Assembly (NCBI GenBank): GCA_023665325.1
Contig: JAMPED010000045.1
Span: forward strand, 1-10,677
DNA from: Acetobacter sp.
GTDB lineage: Bacteria > Pseudomonadota > Alphaproteobacteria > RF32 > CAG-239
Reading direction: 5' to 3'
Length of the DNA: 10,677 nt
The notes under the pieces were generated by a model. It made no database searches. It was not told the origin of the DNA and saw only the letters and a list, made by a program, of their open reading frames with translations. Shown here piece after piece: positions 1 to 6,113 of this stretch. How positions within the stretch are numbered: the first letter of the stretch is position 1; every line of letters starts with the position of its first letter. Both the position numbers and the translations under genes were made by a program.

Positions 1-140
1 GGCAAGCAAAAGAGAAGTGGGACCCGTATGAGGAGAGTTTCTGGCGCAACGGCAAGTCAGAAGCATTTCTCGCTGTCTTGTGGGGTCTCAACTGCCTGCT
101 TAATATTGGCGCTTTCATCGGTGCCAGTATTAGCGCTTAA
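1..140 (+). CDS. 3' end of a hypothetical protein with a hydrophobic C-terminus (partial)
   Basis: The reading frame beginning at base 3 is open from the window edge to a TAA at 138-140, giving the last 45 residues of a protein whose start lies outside the window. The visible part has a charged and aromatic stretch (KEKWDPYEESFWRNGKSE) followed by about 25 mostly hydrophobic residues (FLAVLWGLNCLLNIGAFIG), which could be a C-terminal membrane helix. The next gene begins 13 bases later behind a strong AGGAGG site, so the two are probably co-transcribed. I do not recognise the family. Frame and stop are clear; function is unknown. Confidence 0.6.
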   Translation, partial: QAKEKWDPYEESFWRNGKSEAFLAVLWGLNCLLNIGAFIGASISA

Positions 141-153
141 AGGAGGGAGGTAA

Positions 154-1215
154 ATGCGGAAACTGGCGGCTATTGAGTTCGCTACCATCTTCAATGATTA
201 CTGCGATGGAGTCAGAAATGATACTTTCGAGAAAATCTGTTATAAGAGTTGGCGCGTCCTCGATAGTATGTTCAAAGAACTCCAGCGTAAGGCATATAAT
301 CCAGATGATTGGTATACTATGCCGCTATACATAAGCGTCACACAAGATGATGTTGGCGATTATGGTTGTGAGTTCTACATTGAAGTAATTTCAGCGGATA
401 AGTCTATCAAGACTGGAGAGATAATTGTGCCTTACGATTTTGTCCAGTTTGTGGCTAAGCAGACTCAAAATACTGTAATTAAAGAAAAGGAGAATAAAGT
501 TATGATGACCAATCCTAACACTAAGAACGACTCCATGAGCGCGATGCTGCCTGCTTTTGATTTCGGTCCCGTGACCGGTGATGCTGTAAGGGTCAGTCCT
601 TATGGTATGGCCATCAAGAACAGGGACGGTGCGTGGGTAAGCTACAACGCGGCTGACGGCAGCGTCATCAATGTAGCTGGTTTCACCTTTGACCTCGGTC
701 AGATGCTGTTTAAGGTTCCTGTGGCGCTGACCCAGATTCAGAAGGGCGATATGGTTATCCACAATCGCGTGCCCGTGTATGTTACTGGTGTTGCGGCTGG
801 TGGCAAGCAGATTAGTGTTGTCGATATCCGCGAGGGTGAGATTAAGACCGTTATGCCGCCTACTAATATGTTCGGCTTTAACTTCGTTACCAAGGTTATG
901 AGCCTCATCAACTTCCAGACCAGCACTCCTGACCCCAACAACCCCTTTGGAAATATTATGCCCTACATCTTCTTGTCTTCTATGTTCAATAGTGAGGATG
1001 GCGAAAGCGGCGGCATGGGAGATATGTTCAAGGGTGATTTCGGCAAGCTGTTTATGTTCAGTACCATGTTTGGCAGCGGCCAGAATCCTTTCGCCAATCT
1101 GTTTGGTGGTCTGATGCCTCAGGTAGCGCCGCAGACCCAGCCTCCTACTGTGATTAACACTCCTTATGTTCCTCCGGTGAGCATTACCTGTGACACTGCG
1201 CCCCAGCAGGTCTAA
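154..1215 (+). CDS. Hypothetical phage protein, 353 aa, Gly/Met/Phe-rich C-terminal half
   Basis: A 353-residue ORF starting at ATG 154 behind AAAGGAGGGAGG. Residues 1-115 form a mixed-charge domain. Residues 137-235 look like a beta-rich domain (FDFGPVTGDAVRVSPYGMAI, with repeated hydrophobic/glycine alternation). Residues 255-330 are rich in Gly, Met, Phe and Asn (GGMGDMF, FGKLFMFSTMFGSGQNPF), and the tail is Pro/Thr/Gln-rich (PQVAPQTQPPTVI). A second start, ATG at 502 (Met117), has its own AAAAGGAG 9 bases upstream, so a 237-aa C-terminal product is possible. No catalytic motif is visible. The low-complexity tail could suit a structural or assembly role, but that is speculation. The next gene starts 20 bases downstream. 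Confidence 0.75.
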   Translation: MRKLAAIEFATIFNDYCDGVRNDTFEKICYKSWRVLDSMFKELQRKAYNPDDWYTMPLYISVTQDDVGDYGCEFYIEVISADKSIKTGEIIVPYDFVQFVAKQTQNTVIKEKENKVMMTNPNTKNDSMSAMLPAFDFGPVTGDAVRVSPYGMAIKNRDGAWVSYNAADGSVINVAGFTFDLGQMLFKVPVALTQIQKGDMVIHNRVPVYVTGVAAGGKQISVVDIREGEIKTVMPPTNMFGFNFVTKVMSLINFQTSTPDPNNPFGNIMPYIFLSSMFNSEDGESGGMGDMFKGDFGKLFMFSTMFGSGQNPFANLFGGLMPQVAPQTQPPTVINTPYVPPVSITCDTAPQQV

Positions 1216-1235
1216 TCAATAGGAGGTAAAATAGT

Positions 1236-1637
1236 ATGATTGTAACTGTTCTTTTGTGGATTATCATCGGCGCTCTGATTATTGCAGGTGGAATCTTCCT
1301 CATTGCTAAGGTTTATGACCTTGAGGAGATTGGTGCTATCTTGTTGGTTGTCGGTGCAGTTTTTGTCCTTATTGGAGCGGTATACGGCGGACTGCTATTT
1401 TCCGACCGAATTCACGAACAGGGCATCTATGAAAAGTGCGTCGTAGAGCAGCAAACCCTCGAAGATGCACTCAACAATAGTACAGATAGTGTAGTAACTG
1501 CGGAACTCTATACGAAAGCTATCGAGTTTAATAAAGACTTGACCTACAAGCAGTATCTCTATGAGCGCGGTGGATATATTCCCTACAGCGGGAAGTATGA
1601 TTGGAGCGCTATTCCTCTTGTTACAATTCCACAGTAA
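1236..1637 (+). CDS. Small membrane protein with two N-terminal transmembrane helices
   Basis: 133 residues starting at ATG 1236, behind AATAGGAGGTAAAAT, a ribosome site that recurs at 5268 and in similar form at 9659. Residues 3-25 and 32-55 are strongly hydrophobic, Gly/Ile/Val/Leu-rich helices joined by a short acidic loop (VYDLEEIG). The remaining 75 residues are soluble and helical in character, ending in an aromatic-rich tail. With a loop that short, the two helices would form a hairpin with both ends on the same side of the membrane. The family is not recognised. The gene follows the 353-aa gene in the same operon and is closed by the terminator at 1644. Confidence 0.7.
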   Translation: MIVTVLLWIIIGALIIAGGIFLIAKVYDLEEIGAILLVVGAVFVLIGAVYGGLLFSDRIHEQGIYEKCVVEQQTLEDALNNSTDSVVTAELYTKAIEFNKDLTYKQYLYERGGYIPYSGKYDWSAIPLVTIPQ

Positions 1638-1643
1638 ATCTTC

Positions 1644-1678
1644 TTCAACCGCGGTCAATGACCGCGGTTGAATTTTTT
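1644..1678 (+). terminator. Strong intrinsic terminator, 13-bp stem
   Basis: TTCAACCGCGGTC (1644-1656) and GACCGCGGTTGAA (1660-1672) are perfectly complementary around an AAT loop and are followed by TTTTTT, then more T-rich sequence. This is a textbook Rho-independent terminator ending the upstream operon. Its descending arm contains most of the -35 box of the next promoter (TTGAAT at 1668-1673), so the end of one unit and the start of the next share bases. Confidence 0.93.
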
Positions 1679-1696
1679 ATTATTTTTTGTTATAAT
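1668..1696 (+). promoter_or_regulatory. Promoter: TTGAAT -35, 17-nt spacer, TATAAT -10
   Basis: TTGAAT at 1668-1673, exactly 17 bases, then TATAAT at 1691-1696, followed by the shared start region ATATATAGAAAGTGAG. It is one of six near-identical promoters in the window. Transcription would begin near the A at about 1703 and give a leader of roughly 22 bases to the ATG at 1725. The -35 box lies within the preceding terminator hairpin. Confidence 0.88.
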
Positions 1697-1724
1697 ATAT
1701 ATAGAAAGTGAGGGGATAAGAAAA

Positions 1725-1907
1725 ATGCAAGAAATGATTGATACTTGCCAGACTGCTGCCGCAGTCCTGGAAGAGCTGTTCAACTTTGATGGGCAGCTTG
1801 AAGAACTCTGTTGTATGTCCGAGATGGAAGGCGAGTTCGGACTCTCTGCCGACGAAATGATTGCGGCGCTGCGCAGCTTTATTCAGACCGCGAAATCTCT
1901 GGGTTAA
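1725..1907 (+). CDS. Small acidic hypothetical protein, 60 aa
   Basis: A 60-residue protein beginning MQEMIDTCQTAAAVLEEL. I place the start at ATG 1725 rather than an upstream in-frame ATG at 1668, because 1668 lies before the transcription start predicted from the promoter at 1668-1696. A GAGGGG stretch about 12 bases upstream can serve as ribosome site. The sequence is acidic and helical, with paired cysteines (ELCCMSEME) and a C-terminal segment (SADEMIAALRSFIQTAKSLG) that looks amphipathic. No family is recognised. It has its own promoter and is followed by another promoter, so it is probably a single-gene unit. Confidence 0.65.
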   Translation: MQEMIDTCQTAAAVLEELFNFDGQLEELCCMSEMEGEFGLSADEMIAALRSFIQTAKSLG

Positions 1908-1938
1908 AATCAAGTTTGCCCACCGCGTAAGACCTTGT

Positions 1939-1967
1939 TTGCAAAAACTCAAAAAATATTGTATAAT
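1939..1967 (+). promoter_or_regulatory. Promoter: TTGCAA -35, 17-nt spacer, TATAAT -10
   Basis: TTGCAA at 1939-1944 and TATAAT at 1962-1967 are separated by exactly 17 bases and followed by ATATTTAGAAAATGAG, matching the shared start region of the other promoters here. It drives the 592-aa gene at 2001, whose AAAAGGAG ribosome site lies just downstream. Confidence 0.88.
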
Positions 1968-2000
1968 ATATTTAGAAAATGAGAAAAGGAGATTGCGACT

Positions 2001-3779
2001 ATGAATATTGCTGCCGTTGAAATGATGGAGAAGTACGGCTTGGTTGAGGACGAGAACCTGATGACCAGCTGGCTGAACCAAACCCACGGCACTAATCATA
2101 TGCCGTGGAGCGAGTACCTGCTGTTCTGGTCGCAGGCCAAGGAGCAGTTTCTGATGAAGCTGTTTGGCGGCGAGCTGATTAAGAAGTACGACATCAGCTT
2201 CTCCAAGGCTACCGACGAGATTGTTCGTGAAATGAGCTACAACCATGTGTTCAGTCAGGCGGAGAGTGTGTTCTATGACGCTCTCTATGAGGTTCTGATG
2301 TCTTTCATTGCGCGGCGCTATGATGTGGAGGATAGATGGCCTGCTCGGCAGCTTGCTGATAATATGATGTTTGGCAACTTCTATCGTGTTGAAGCTGAAT
2401 TGACTAAGGAAGGCCCTTTGAGCGATGACGAGTTTAACTTCCTTATGAATATGACTCGTACTATGGGCTACATCCGTCATAACGCTTTAAGCTATACCTG
2501 TCTGGCGGAGAATCGTTGCGGCTGCGCTGGTTCTTTCCGTATCCCTGAAGCCTCTAAGCCCTTCCAGGTCGTTGAGAACCAGAAGCCCTTCAAGATGCTG
2601 ACCACTTTGGTTAAGTATCTGAAGCCTTACGTAGACGAGGATGTGGCAACCAAGGCGCTGGAAGCGATTGAGAACTATCGTATCGTTCATTCTCAAGTGC
2701 TGAACACTAAGAACACTCGCGGCAGACTCTGCCTGTCCATCCATCCTATGGACTATATGACCATGAGCGACAATGGCTGCGATTGGCATAGCTGTATGCG
2801 TTGGGACGACGAGGATGGCATCGGCGAGTATCACGCTGGCACTCTGGAAATGATGACCTCTCCCTCTGTTGTGGTTGCTTATCTGGAGAGCAAGGACGAG
2901 TGGCATCCCGTTCACAATCAAAAGGCTTGGAGCAATAAGAAGTGGCGCGAGCTGTTCATTGTTACTCCCGACTTCATCACTGGTATCAAGGGTTATCCCT
3001 ACTGCTCTGATACTCTTGAGAACGTGGTGTTCGACAAGCTGACTGAGCTGATGGCTCAGAACTGCGGCGTCACCTTCGACCGTGAGTACAAGAGCACCCA
3101 TGAGGGTTATGCTTATACCAAGAACGATAGGGATATCACCTTCCGCACCTATGTTATGTATAATGACTGTGAGTGGAATGGTGTTACTACTATCTTCGCC
3201 GAGAACTTCCGTCCCGCTGGAAGCTACAACTTCTACTACGGTCAGGGTGCTTACTGCATCAAGTGCGGCAAGCTGCGTACCGACCGCGACGAGATTGAGG
3301 GTTATGAGGACTCTCTGCTCTGCGACGAGTGCTGTGGTCGCCATCGCTGCACGAACTGCGGCGAGATTATCCGCGATGAGAGCGAGTGCTATCTCGACCC
3401 CGAAGGCAATATCATTTGCAGTGATTGCGCCGACAGAATCCACGAGGATGAAATCACTGGTCAGTGGGGTTACGACGATGACTTCTACAGCCTCGATGTA
3501 GAGTATGTAGATAGAAATGGCTGTCAGGGTACTGATACCTTTACCATTCGTGGTGACACTATGGCTGACCTCAAGAAGGATGGCGCCATTGTCGAGAATC
3601 GCAGTCGTTGGTGCTATCACTGGAAGCTGGCTAAGCATATCTCTGATGACCCCGAAGTACTCTATCTGAAGAAGTTCTTTGAGGACTTCGAGCGTAATAG
3701 CTTGGTTAAGATTTGTTACGATGAAGCCGAGGAGACTACCAAAGAGCAGCCCGCTCTAGTGTCCAGCTATGAGTTTTAA
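2001..3779 (+). CDS. Uncharacterised phage protein with C-terminal zinc ribbons, 592 aa
   Basis: Starts at ATG 2001 behind AAAAGGAG. The N-terminal 230 residues are mostly helical (WSQAKEQFLMKLFGGEL near 43-59). A central block holds GRLCLSIHPMDYMTMSDN (241-258), then C260, DWHSC (to C265), a YHAGTLEMM segment, and SNKKWRELFIVTPDFITG (311-328). The C-terminal part has four CxxC knuckles (C419/C422, C441/C444, C450/C453, C473/C476), consistent with two zinc ribbons. The LFGG, SIHPMDY, W-x-SC and KKWR features recur in the same order in the protein at 7120-8391, so the two are paralogues. I recall similar SIHPxDYxTxS proteins as unannotated phage genes; function is unknown. The gene is fairly GC-rich at third positions and has no in-frame TAG. 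It has its own promoter. Confidence 0.85.
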   Translation: MNIAAVEMMEKYGLVEDENLMTSWLNQTHGTNHMPWSEYLLFWSQAKEQFLMKLFGGELIKKYDISFSKATDEIVREMSYNHVFSQAESVFYDALYEVLMSFIARRYDVEDRWPARQLADNMMFGNFYRVEAELTKEGPLSDDEFNFLMNMTRTMGYIRHNALSYTCLAENRCGCAGSFRIPEASKPFQVVENQKPFKMLTTLVKYLKPYVDEDVATKALEAIENYRIVHSQVLNTKNTRGRLCLSIHPMDYMTMSDNGCDWHSCMRWDDEDGIGEYHAGTLEMMTSPSVVVAYLESKDEWHPVHNQKAWSNKKWRELFIVTPDFITGIKGYPYCSDTLENVVFDKLTELMAQNCGVTFDREYKSTHEGYAYTKNDRDITFRTYVMYNDCEWNGVTTIFAENFRPAGSYNFYYGQGAYCIKCGKLRTDRDEIEGYEDSLLCDECCGRHRCTNCGEIIRDESECYLDPEGNIICSDCADRIHEDEITGQWGYDDDFYSLDVEYVDRNGCQGTDTFTIRGDTMADLKKDGAIVENRSRWCYHWKLAKHISDDPEVLYLKKFFEDFERNSLVKICYDEAEETTKEQPALVSSYEF

Positions 3780-3785
3780 TATAGC

Positions 3786-3811
3786 GGGCTGGGTCAGTTA
3801 AGACCCAGCTC
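3786..3811 (+). other. 10-bp hairpin just after the 592-aa gene
   Basis: GGGCTGGGTC (3786-3795) pairs with GACCCAGCTC (3802-3811) around an AGTTAA loop, 7 bases after the stop codon; one pair is G-U. No T-run follows, so it is not a clear intrinsic terminator. It could protect the mRNA 3' end or attenuate transcription before the next promoter. Confidence 0.55.
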
Positions 3812-3828
3812 CATGAGAACTCTAAATC

Positions 3829-3845
3829 TCGACCGAGCCGGTCGA
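3829..3845 (+). other. 7-bp hairpin abutting the next -35 box
   Basis: TCGACCG (3829-3835) pairs perfectly with CGGTCGA (3839-3845) around an AGC loop and ends one base before the TTGAAA box at 3847. The placement mirrors the 1644 terminator, but there is no T-run. It may be a weak terminator or a binding site in DNA for a regulator of the adjoining promoter. Role unproven. Confidence 0.45.
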
Positions 3846-3846
3846 A

Positions 3847-3875
3847 TTGAAAAACAAGAAAAAATTTGTTATAAT
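3847..3875 (+). promoter_or_regulatory. Promoter: TTGAAA -35, 17-nt spacer, TATAAT -10
   Basis: TTGAAA at 3847-3852, 17 bases, TATAAT at 3870-3875, followed by ATATATGTAAGGTAAAGG. The -10 and spacer match the other copies, but the usual AGAAA start region is changed to GTAAG. It drives the gene at 3941 with a leader of about 60 bases, longer than most others here. Confidence 0.86.
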
Positions 3876-3891
3876 ATATATGTAAGGTAAA

Positions 3892-3908
3892 GGAAGAACA
3901 CTTCTTCC
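3892..3908 (+). other. Leader hairpin, 7-bp perfect stem
   Basis: GGAAGAA (3892-3898) pairs with TTCTTCC (3902-3908) around CAC, within the leader of the gene at 3941 and near the expected RNA 5' end. The real ribosome site (AAAGGAG, 3926-3932) is outside it. It also buries a decoy GGAAG purine tract. A 5' stabilising hairpin is the simplest reading. Confidence 0.5.
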
Positions 3909-3940
3909 ACCAAAATAAATGTGATAAAGGAGAAATTGCT

Positions 3941-4393
3941 ATGACTACTAAGACTACCAAGAGAGAGACCCTGGCTGTTCTGGCCGAACTGATTGCCGCC
4001 GCTCGTGACGCTTCCATCGAGGGCTTCGACTTCACCGCTCTGGAGGCCTATGTCGACAAGGAGGTCGAGGGTCTGGAGAAGAAGGCTGAGCAGGCTCGTA
4101 AGCGCGCCGCGAAGAAGAAGGATGCCGGCGACCAGATGCGTGATACTCTGTACGGTCTGTTGACCACTGAGCATCAGACCATTCCTGACCTGCTTCCTAA
4201 GATGCAGGAGGCTATGGAGGACGAGACTATTAGCGCTCAGAAGCTGACCGCCCGTCTGAAGCAGCTCGTTGACCTTGGTCGTGTAACCAAGACTGAGGTG
4301 ACTATCCCCGCCACCGAGGATACCAAGAGCAGACGCGTTATGGGCTATGCTCTGGCTGATGGTGCTGATACCGCGGTCGAAGCTGAGGGCTAA
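3941..4393 (+). CDS. Coiled-coil protein with winged-helix-like C-terminus, 150 aa
   Basis: Starts at ATG 3941 with AAAGGAG eight bases upstream. Residues 1-35 are helical. Residues 38-62 are highly charged (VDKEVEGLEKKAEQARKRAAKKKDAG), a likely coiled coil or basic helix. Residues 65-145 (MRDTLYGLLTTEHQTIPDLL, SAQKLTARLKQLVDLGRV, then a basic turn and MGYAL) have the helix-turn-helix plus beta-wing rhythm of a winged-helix fold, which suggests nucleic-acid binding. That is inference from pattern. Codons are strongly biased to C/G-ending forms (gcc, ctg, gac, aag) and the gene has its own promoter and a strong terminator, so high expression is plausible. An architectural or regulatory DNA-binding role is possible but unproven. 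Confidence 0.78.
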   Translation: MTTKTTKRETLAVLAELIAAARDASIEGFDFTALEAYVDKEVEGLEKKAEQARKRAAKKKDAGDQMRDTLYGLLTTEHQTIPDLLPKMQEAMEDETISAQKLTARLKQLVDLGRVTKTEVTIPATEDTKSRRVMGYALADGADTAVEAEG

Positions 4394-4400
4394 TAGATTA

Positions 4401-4438
4401 AAGGGGAGCTATATAGCTCCCCTTTTTCTTTTTTTTTT
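4401..4438 (+). terminator. Strong intrinsic terminator with long T-tract
   Basis: AAGGGGAGCT (4401-4410) and AGCTCCCCTT (4415-4424) form a perfect stem around ATAT, followed by TTTTTCTTTTTTTTTT to 4438. This should stop nearly all transcription from the promoter at 3847, leaving the next gene without an obvious promoter of its own. Confidence 0.95.
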
Positions 4439-4454
4439 AGAAAGGAGTTTAGTA

Positions 4455-5192
4455 TTGTATAAAATTGGAATTACAGAACGTGGCGACGCCGCGCTTAACC
4501 TTTCTTGGGAAGATAAATTAAATCAAATAGATGGGGCTATACTAATTACTAAGAATTTAACTCCAGAATTTTGTAATGCGGCACTACGTAATAAGGATAA
4601 AGTAATTATACACGCTACAATTACAGGACATGGTGGAACTATCTTAGAACCAAATGTTCCTAAATTCCAAGATAGCCTTGTGTATATACAATCTTTAGTT
4701 GATTGCGGTTTTCCTTCTTCTAAAATCGTAGCTAGAGTTGACCCTATTATTCCTACGCCAAAAGGCATTGATACAGCACGCAAAGTTATTCAAGCAATAG
4801 TTGATGATGCTTTAATTCGTAGAATAAGAGTATCTATGATTGATATGTATCCTCACGTGCGGCAGCGTTTTAAGGAATTAGGTCTTCCTCTTCCGTATGG
4901 AGAGCAAGGATTCTCTCCCTCTGAATCTCAAATTGCGGCGGTTAATACAATGTTAAATTCTTTAAAAGAAGATGGTCTGAGAATTGAGACTTGCGCTGAG
5001 CCGCGATTAACTACTGCAATTCAATGTGGTTGTATTTCAAATATAGATTTATATACCCTCAGATTGTTTGATGCTGAAGATGATTTCCATGGTTTCCAGC
5101 GAAAAGATTGTCATTGTTATGATGGAAAGACAGAATTATTGGACAATAAACATCAATGTGCCCATAATTGTGTCTATTGTTATTGGAAGTAA
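4455..5192 (+). CDS. DUF1848-family protein with C-terminal CX3CX2C radical-SAM-type motif, 245 aa
   Basis: I place the start at TTG 4455, seven bases after AAAGGAG (4441-4447); an upstream ATG at 4347 lies inside the previous gene and before the terminator. The protein resembles DUF1848: an ITKNLTPEF segment (31-39), ARVDPIIP (93-100), SMIDMYPHVRQRF (127-139), ETCAE (178-182), and the closing KHQCAHNCVYCYW with C235, C239, C242. CX3CX2C is the iron-sulfur motif of radical SAM enzymes, normally near the N-terminus; in DUF1848 a similar cluster lies at the C-terminus. Further cysteines (180, 191, 193, 219, 221) may bind a second cluster or metal. It is shorter than my recollection of cellular members and lacks the expected N-terminal segment. 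It is AT-rich, unlike the genes before it. Substrate unknown. Confidence 0.75.
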   Translation: MYKIGITERGDAALNLSWEDKLNQIDGAILITKNLTPEFCNAALRNKDKVIIHATITGHGGTILEPNVPKFQDSLVYIQSLVDCGFPSSKIVARVDPIIPTPKGIDTARKVIQAIVDDALIRRIRVSMIDMYPHVRQRFKELGLPLPYGEQGFSPSESQIAAVNTMLNSLKEDGLRIETCAEPRLTTAIQCGCISNIDLYTLRLFDAEDDFHGFQRKDCHCYDGKTELLDNKHQCAHNCVYCYWK

Positions 5193-5217
5193 GAAATATA
5201 AACCTGGCCGCGGCGCA

Positions 5218-5262
5218 AAGGGACGTCACCCGCGATTTAAAAGTGGCCCTTCAAAATTTTTT
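5218..5262 (+). terminator. Weak, imperfect hairpin with T-run after the DUF1848 gene
   Basis: AAGG (5218-5221) with CCTT (5248-5251) and GTCAC (5225-5229) with GTGGC (5243-5247) can pair, leaving a 3-base bulge and a 13-base loop, followed by CAAAATTTTTT. The stem is weak and includes a wobble pair, so at best it is a leaky terminator. The surrounding stretch (about 5204-5235) is markedly GC-rich compared with its flanks. Confidence 0.3.
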
Positions 5263-5282
5263 CTAGCAATAGGAGGTAAAAT

Positions 5283-6059
5283 ATGATTTACAGTGCAAAA
5301 AATAAAGCCTTAAATCCTGATGAGCTACGTTGTGATAGTAACTAGCTCGGTCGTATCATCGAATATCTGCGTGAACACCCTACCACACGCGTAAATATTC
5401 ATCTGAACTAGAAAGATTCAATCGAAACACTAAAGAACGAAATTTCTATATTATCTAAAGTTGCAACTAATTACACTGTGTCCTGTGATAGATTTGTGTA
5501 GTTACAAGAGTGTCTTCATAATAGTATTCCCGCATATTTTAACTTTCCCGTTACAGACTGGGAGACTTTTATGTCTCTCGTAGAATGGGGAGTGAGTGAT
5601 ATTCTTATTGATGGCCCGCTCGGTTTCCAGATGGATGCTATCAATAGTAAGAAAGAAAATGTCCTAATTCGAGTGCGGCCGCAGGAATCTCCAAATGCGG
5701 CAATCTGTTTAGGCGACAACGAAAATTCATTCTTCATCCGCCCAGAAGATGTTGATACATATGCTCCATATGTTGATATTCTTGAAATTTTTTCAGATAA
5801 TAAAGAACAGGAAGAAGTAATATATAATATTTATAAAAGAAAATATTTTAAGAATGATTTATCAATATTGGTCAAACAACTCAAAGTATCTGTGCCAAAC
5901 CCCTTTATTAAAACAGATTTTGCTGAGAAGAGATTAAATTGCGGCCAAGCTTGCAAAGGCGCACGTTCTAGCTCCTGCCGCAGATGTCAAAGAAATTTTT
6001 ATCTTACAAACTTAGTTGTAAATTACTTTAAAGCAGAAAAAGAGACCGCAGTTGAATAA
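5283..6059 (+). CDS. Phage protein with three in-frame TAG codons and a cysteine cluster, 258 aa
   Basis: Starts at ATG 5283 behind AATAGGAGGTAAAAT and runs to TAA 6057-6059, with TAG at codons 21, 43 and 73 (5343, 5409, 5499). Apart from these the frame is unbroken. Read as Gln they give RCDSNQLGRI, IHLNQKDSIE and RFVQLQECL, all natural contexts. The middle (VNIHL; DILIDGPLGF near 105-115; VLIRVRP) has the alternating strand/helix rhythm of a TIM barrel, then FIRPEDVDTY, and a C-terminal cluster C220-x3-C224-x7-C232-x2-C235 that could hold zinc or an iron-sulfur cluster. A distant likeness to U32-type barrels with four cysteines is possible but weak. It follows the DUF1848 gene by 90 bases, is equally AT-rich, and may act with it. 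Under the standard code only a 162-aa fragment from ATG 5571 would remain. Confidence 0.82.
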
Positions 6060-6080
6060 AGAATAAAAATATATTATAAT
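6052..6080 (+). promoter_or_regulatory. Promoter: TTGAAT -35, 17-nt spacer, TATAAT -10
   Basis: TTGAAT at 6052-6057 overlaps the last codons of the preceding gene, then 17 bases, then TATAAT at 6075-6080 and ATATATAGAAAATAAAG. It drives the three-gene operon from 6114 to 8711. Confidence 0.88.
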
Positions 6081-6113
6081 ATATATAGAAAATAAAGAAG
6101 GGAGTTGACAGCG

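Noticed and set aside
1668..1724. An N-terminally longer form of the 60-aa protein starting at ATG 1668.
   Set aside because: That ATG is within the terminator and -35 box, upstream of the predicted transcription start.
3082..3501. Overlapping + strand frame inside the 592-aa gene.
   Set aside because: Its Ala/Thr/Ser/Val-rich translation is a frame shadow of the zinc-ribbon region and has no ribosome site.
1680..3638. Long open frames on the minus strand opposite the 592-aa gene and its upstream region.
   Set aside because: They lack sensible ribosome sites and protein-like composition, and mirror the codon bias of the clear + strand genes.
3815..3845. CTCTAAA at 3820-3826 looks like the anticodon loop of a UAG suppressor tRNA.
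   Set aside because: The flanking bases do not form a proper 5-bp anticodon stem, no TTCGA-type T-arm or matching acceptor strands surround it, and the bases are better explained by two separate hairpins.
5200..5262. The GC-rich stretch after the DUF1848 gene as a possible tRNA or small coding gene.
   Set aside because: No T-arm or cloverleaf could be formed on either strand, and the overlapping short frame lacks a start with a ribosome site.
5283..6059. Interpreting the 5283 gene as a pseudogene broken by stop mutations.
   Set aside because: All three breaks are TAG, there is no frameshift, the ribosome site is intact, and two other genes show the same pattern.
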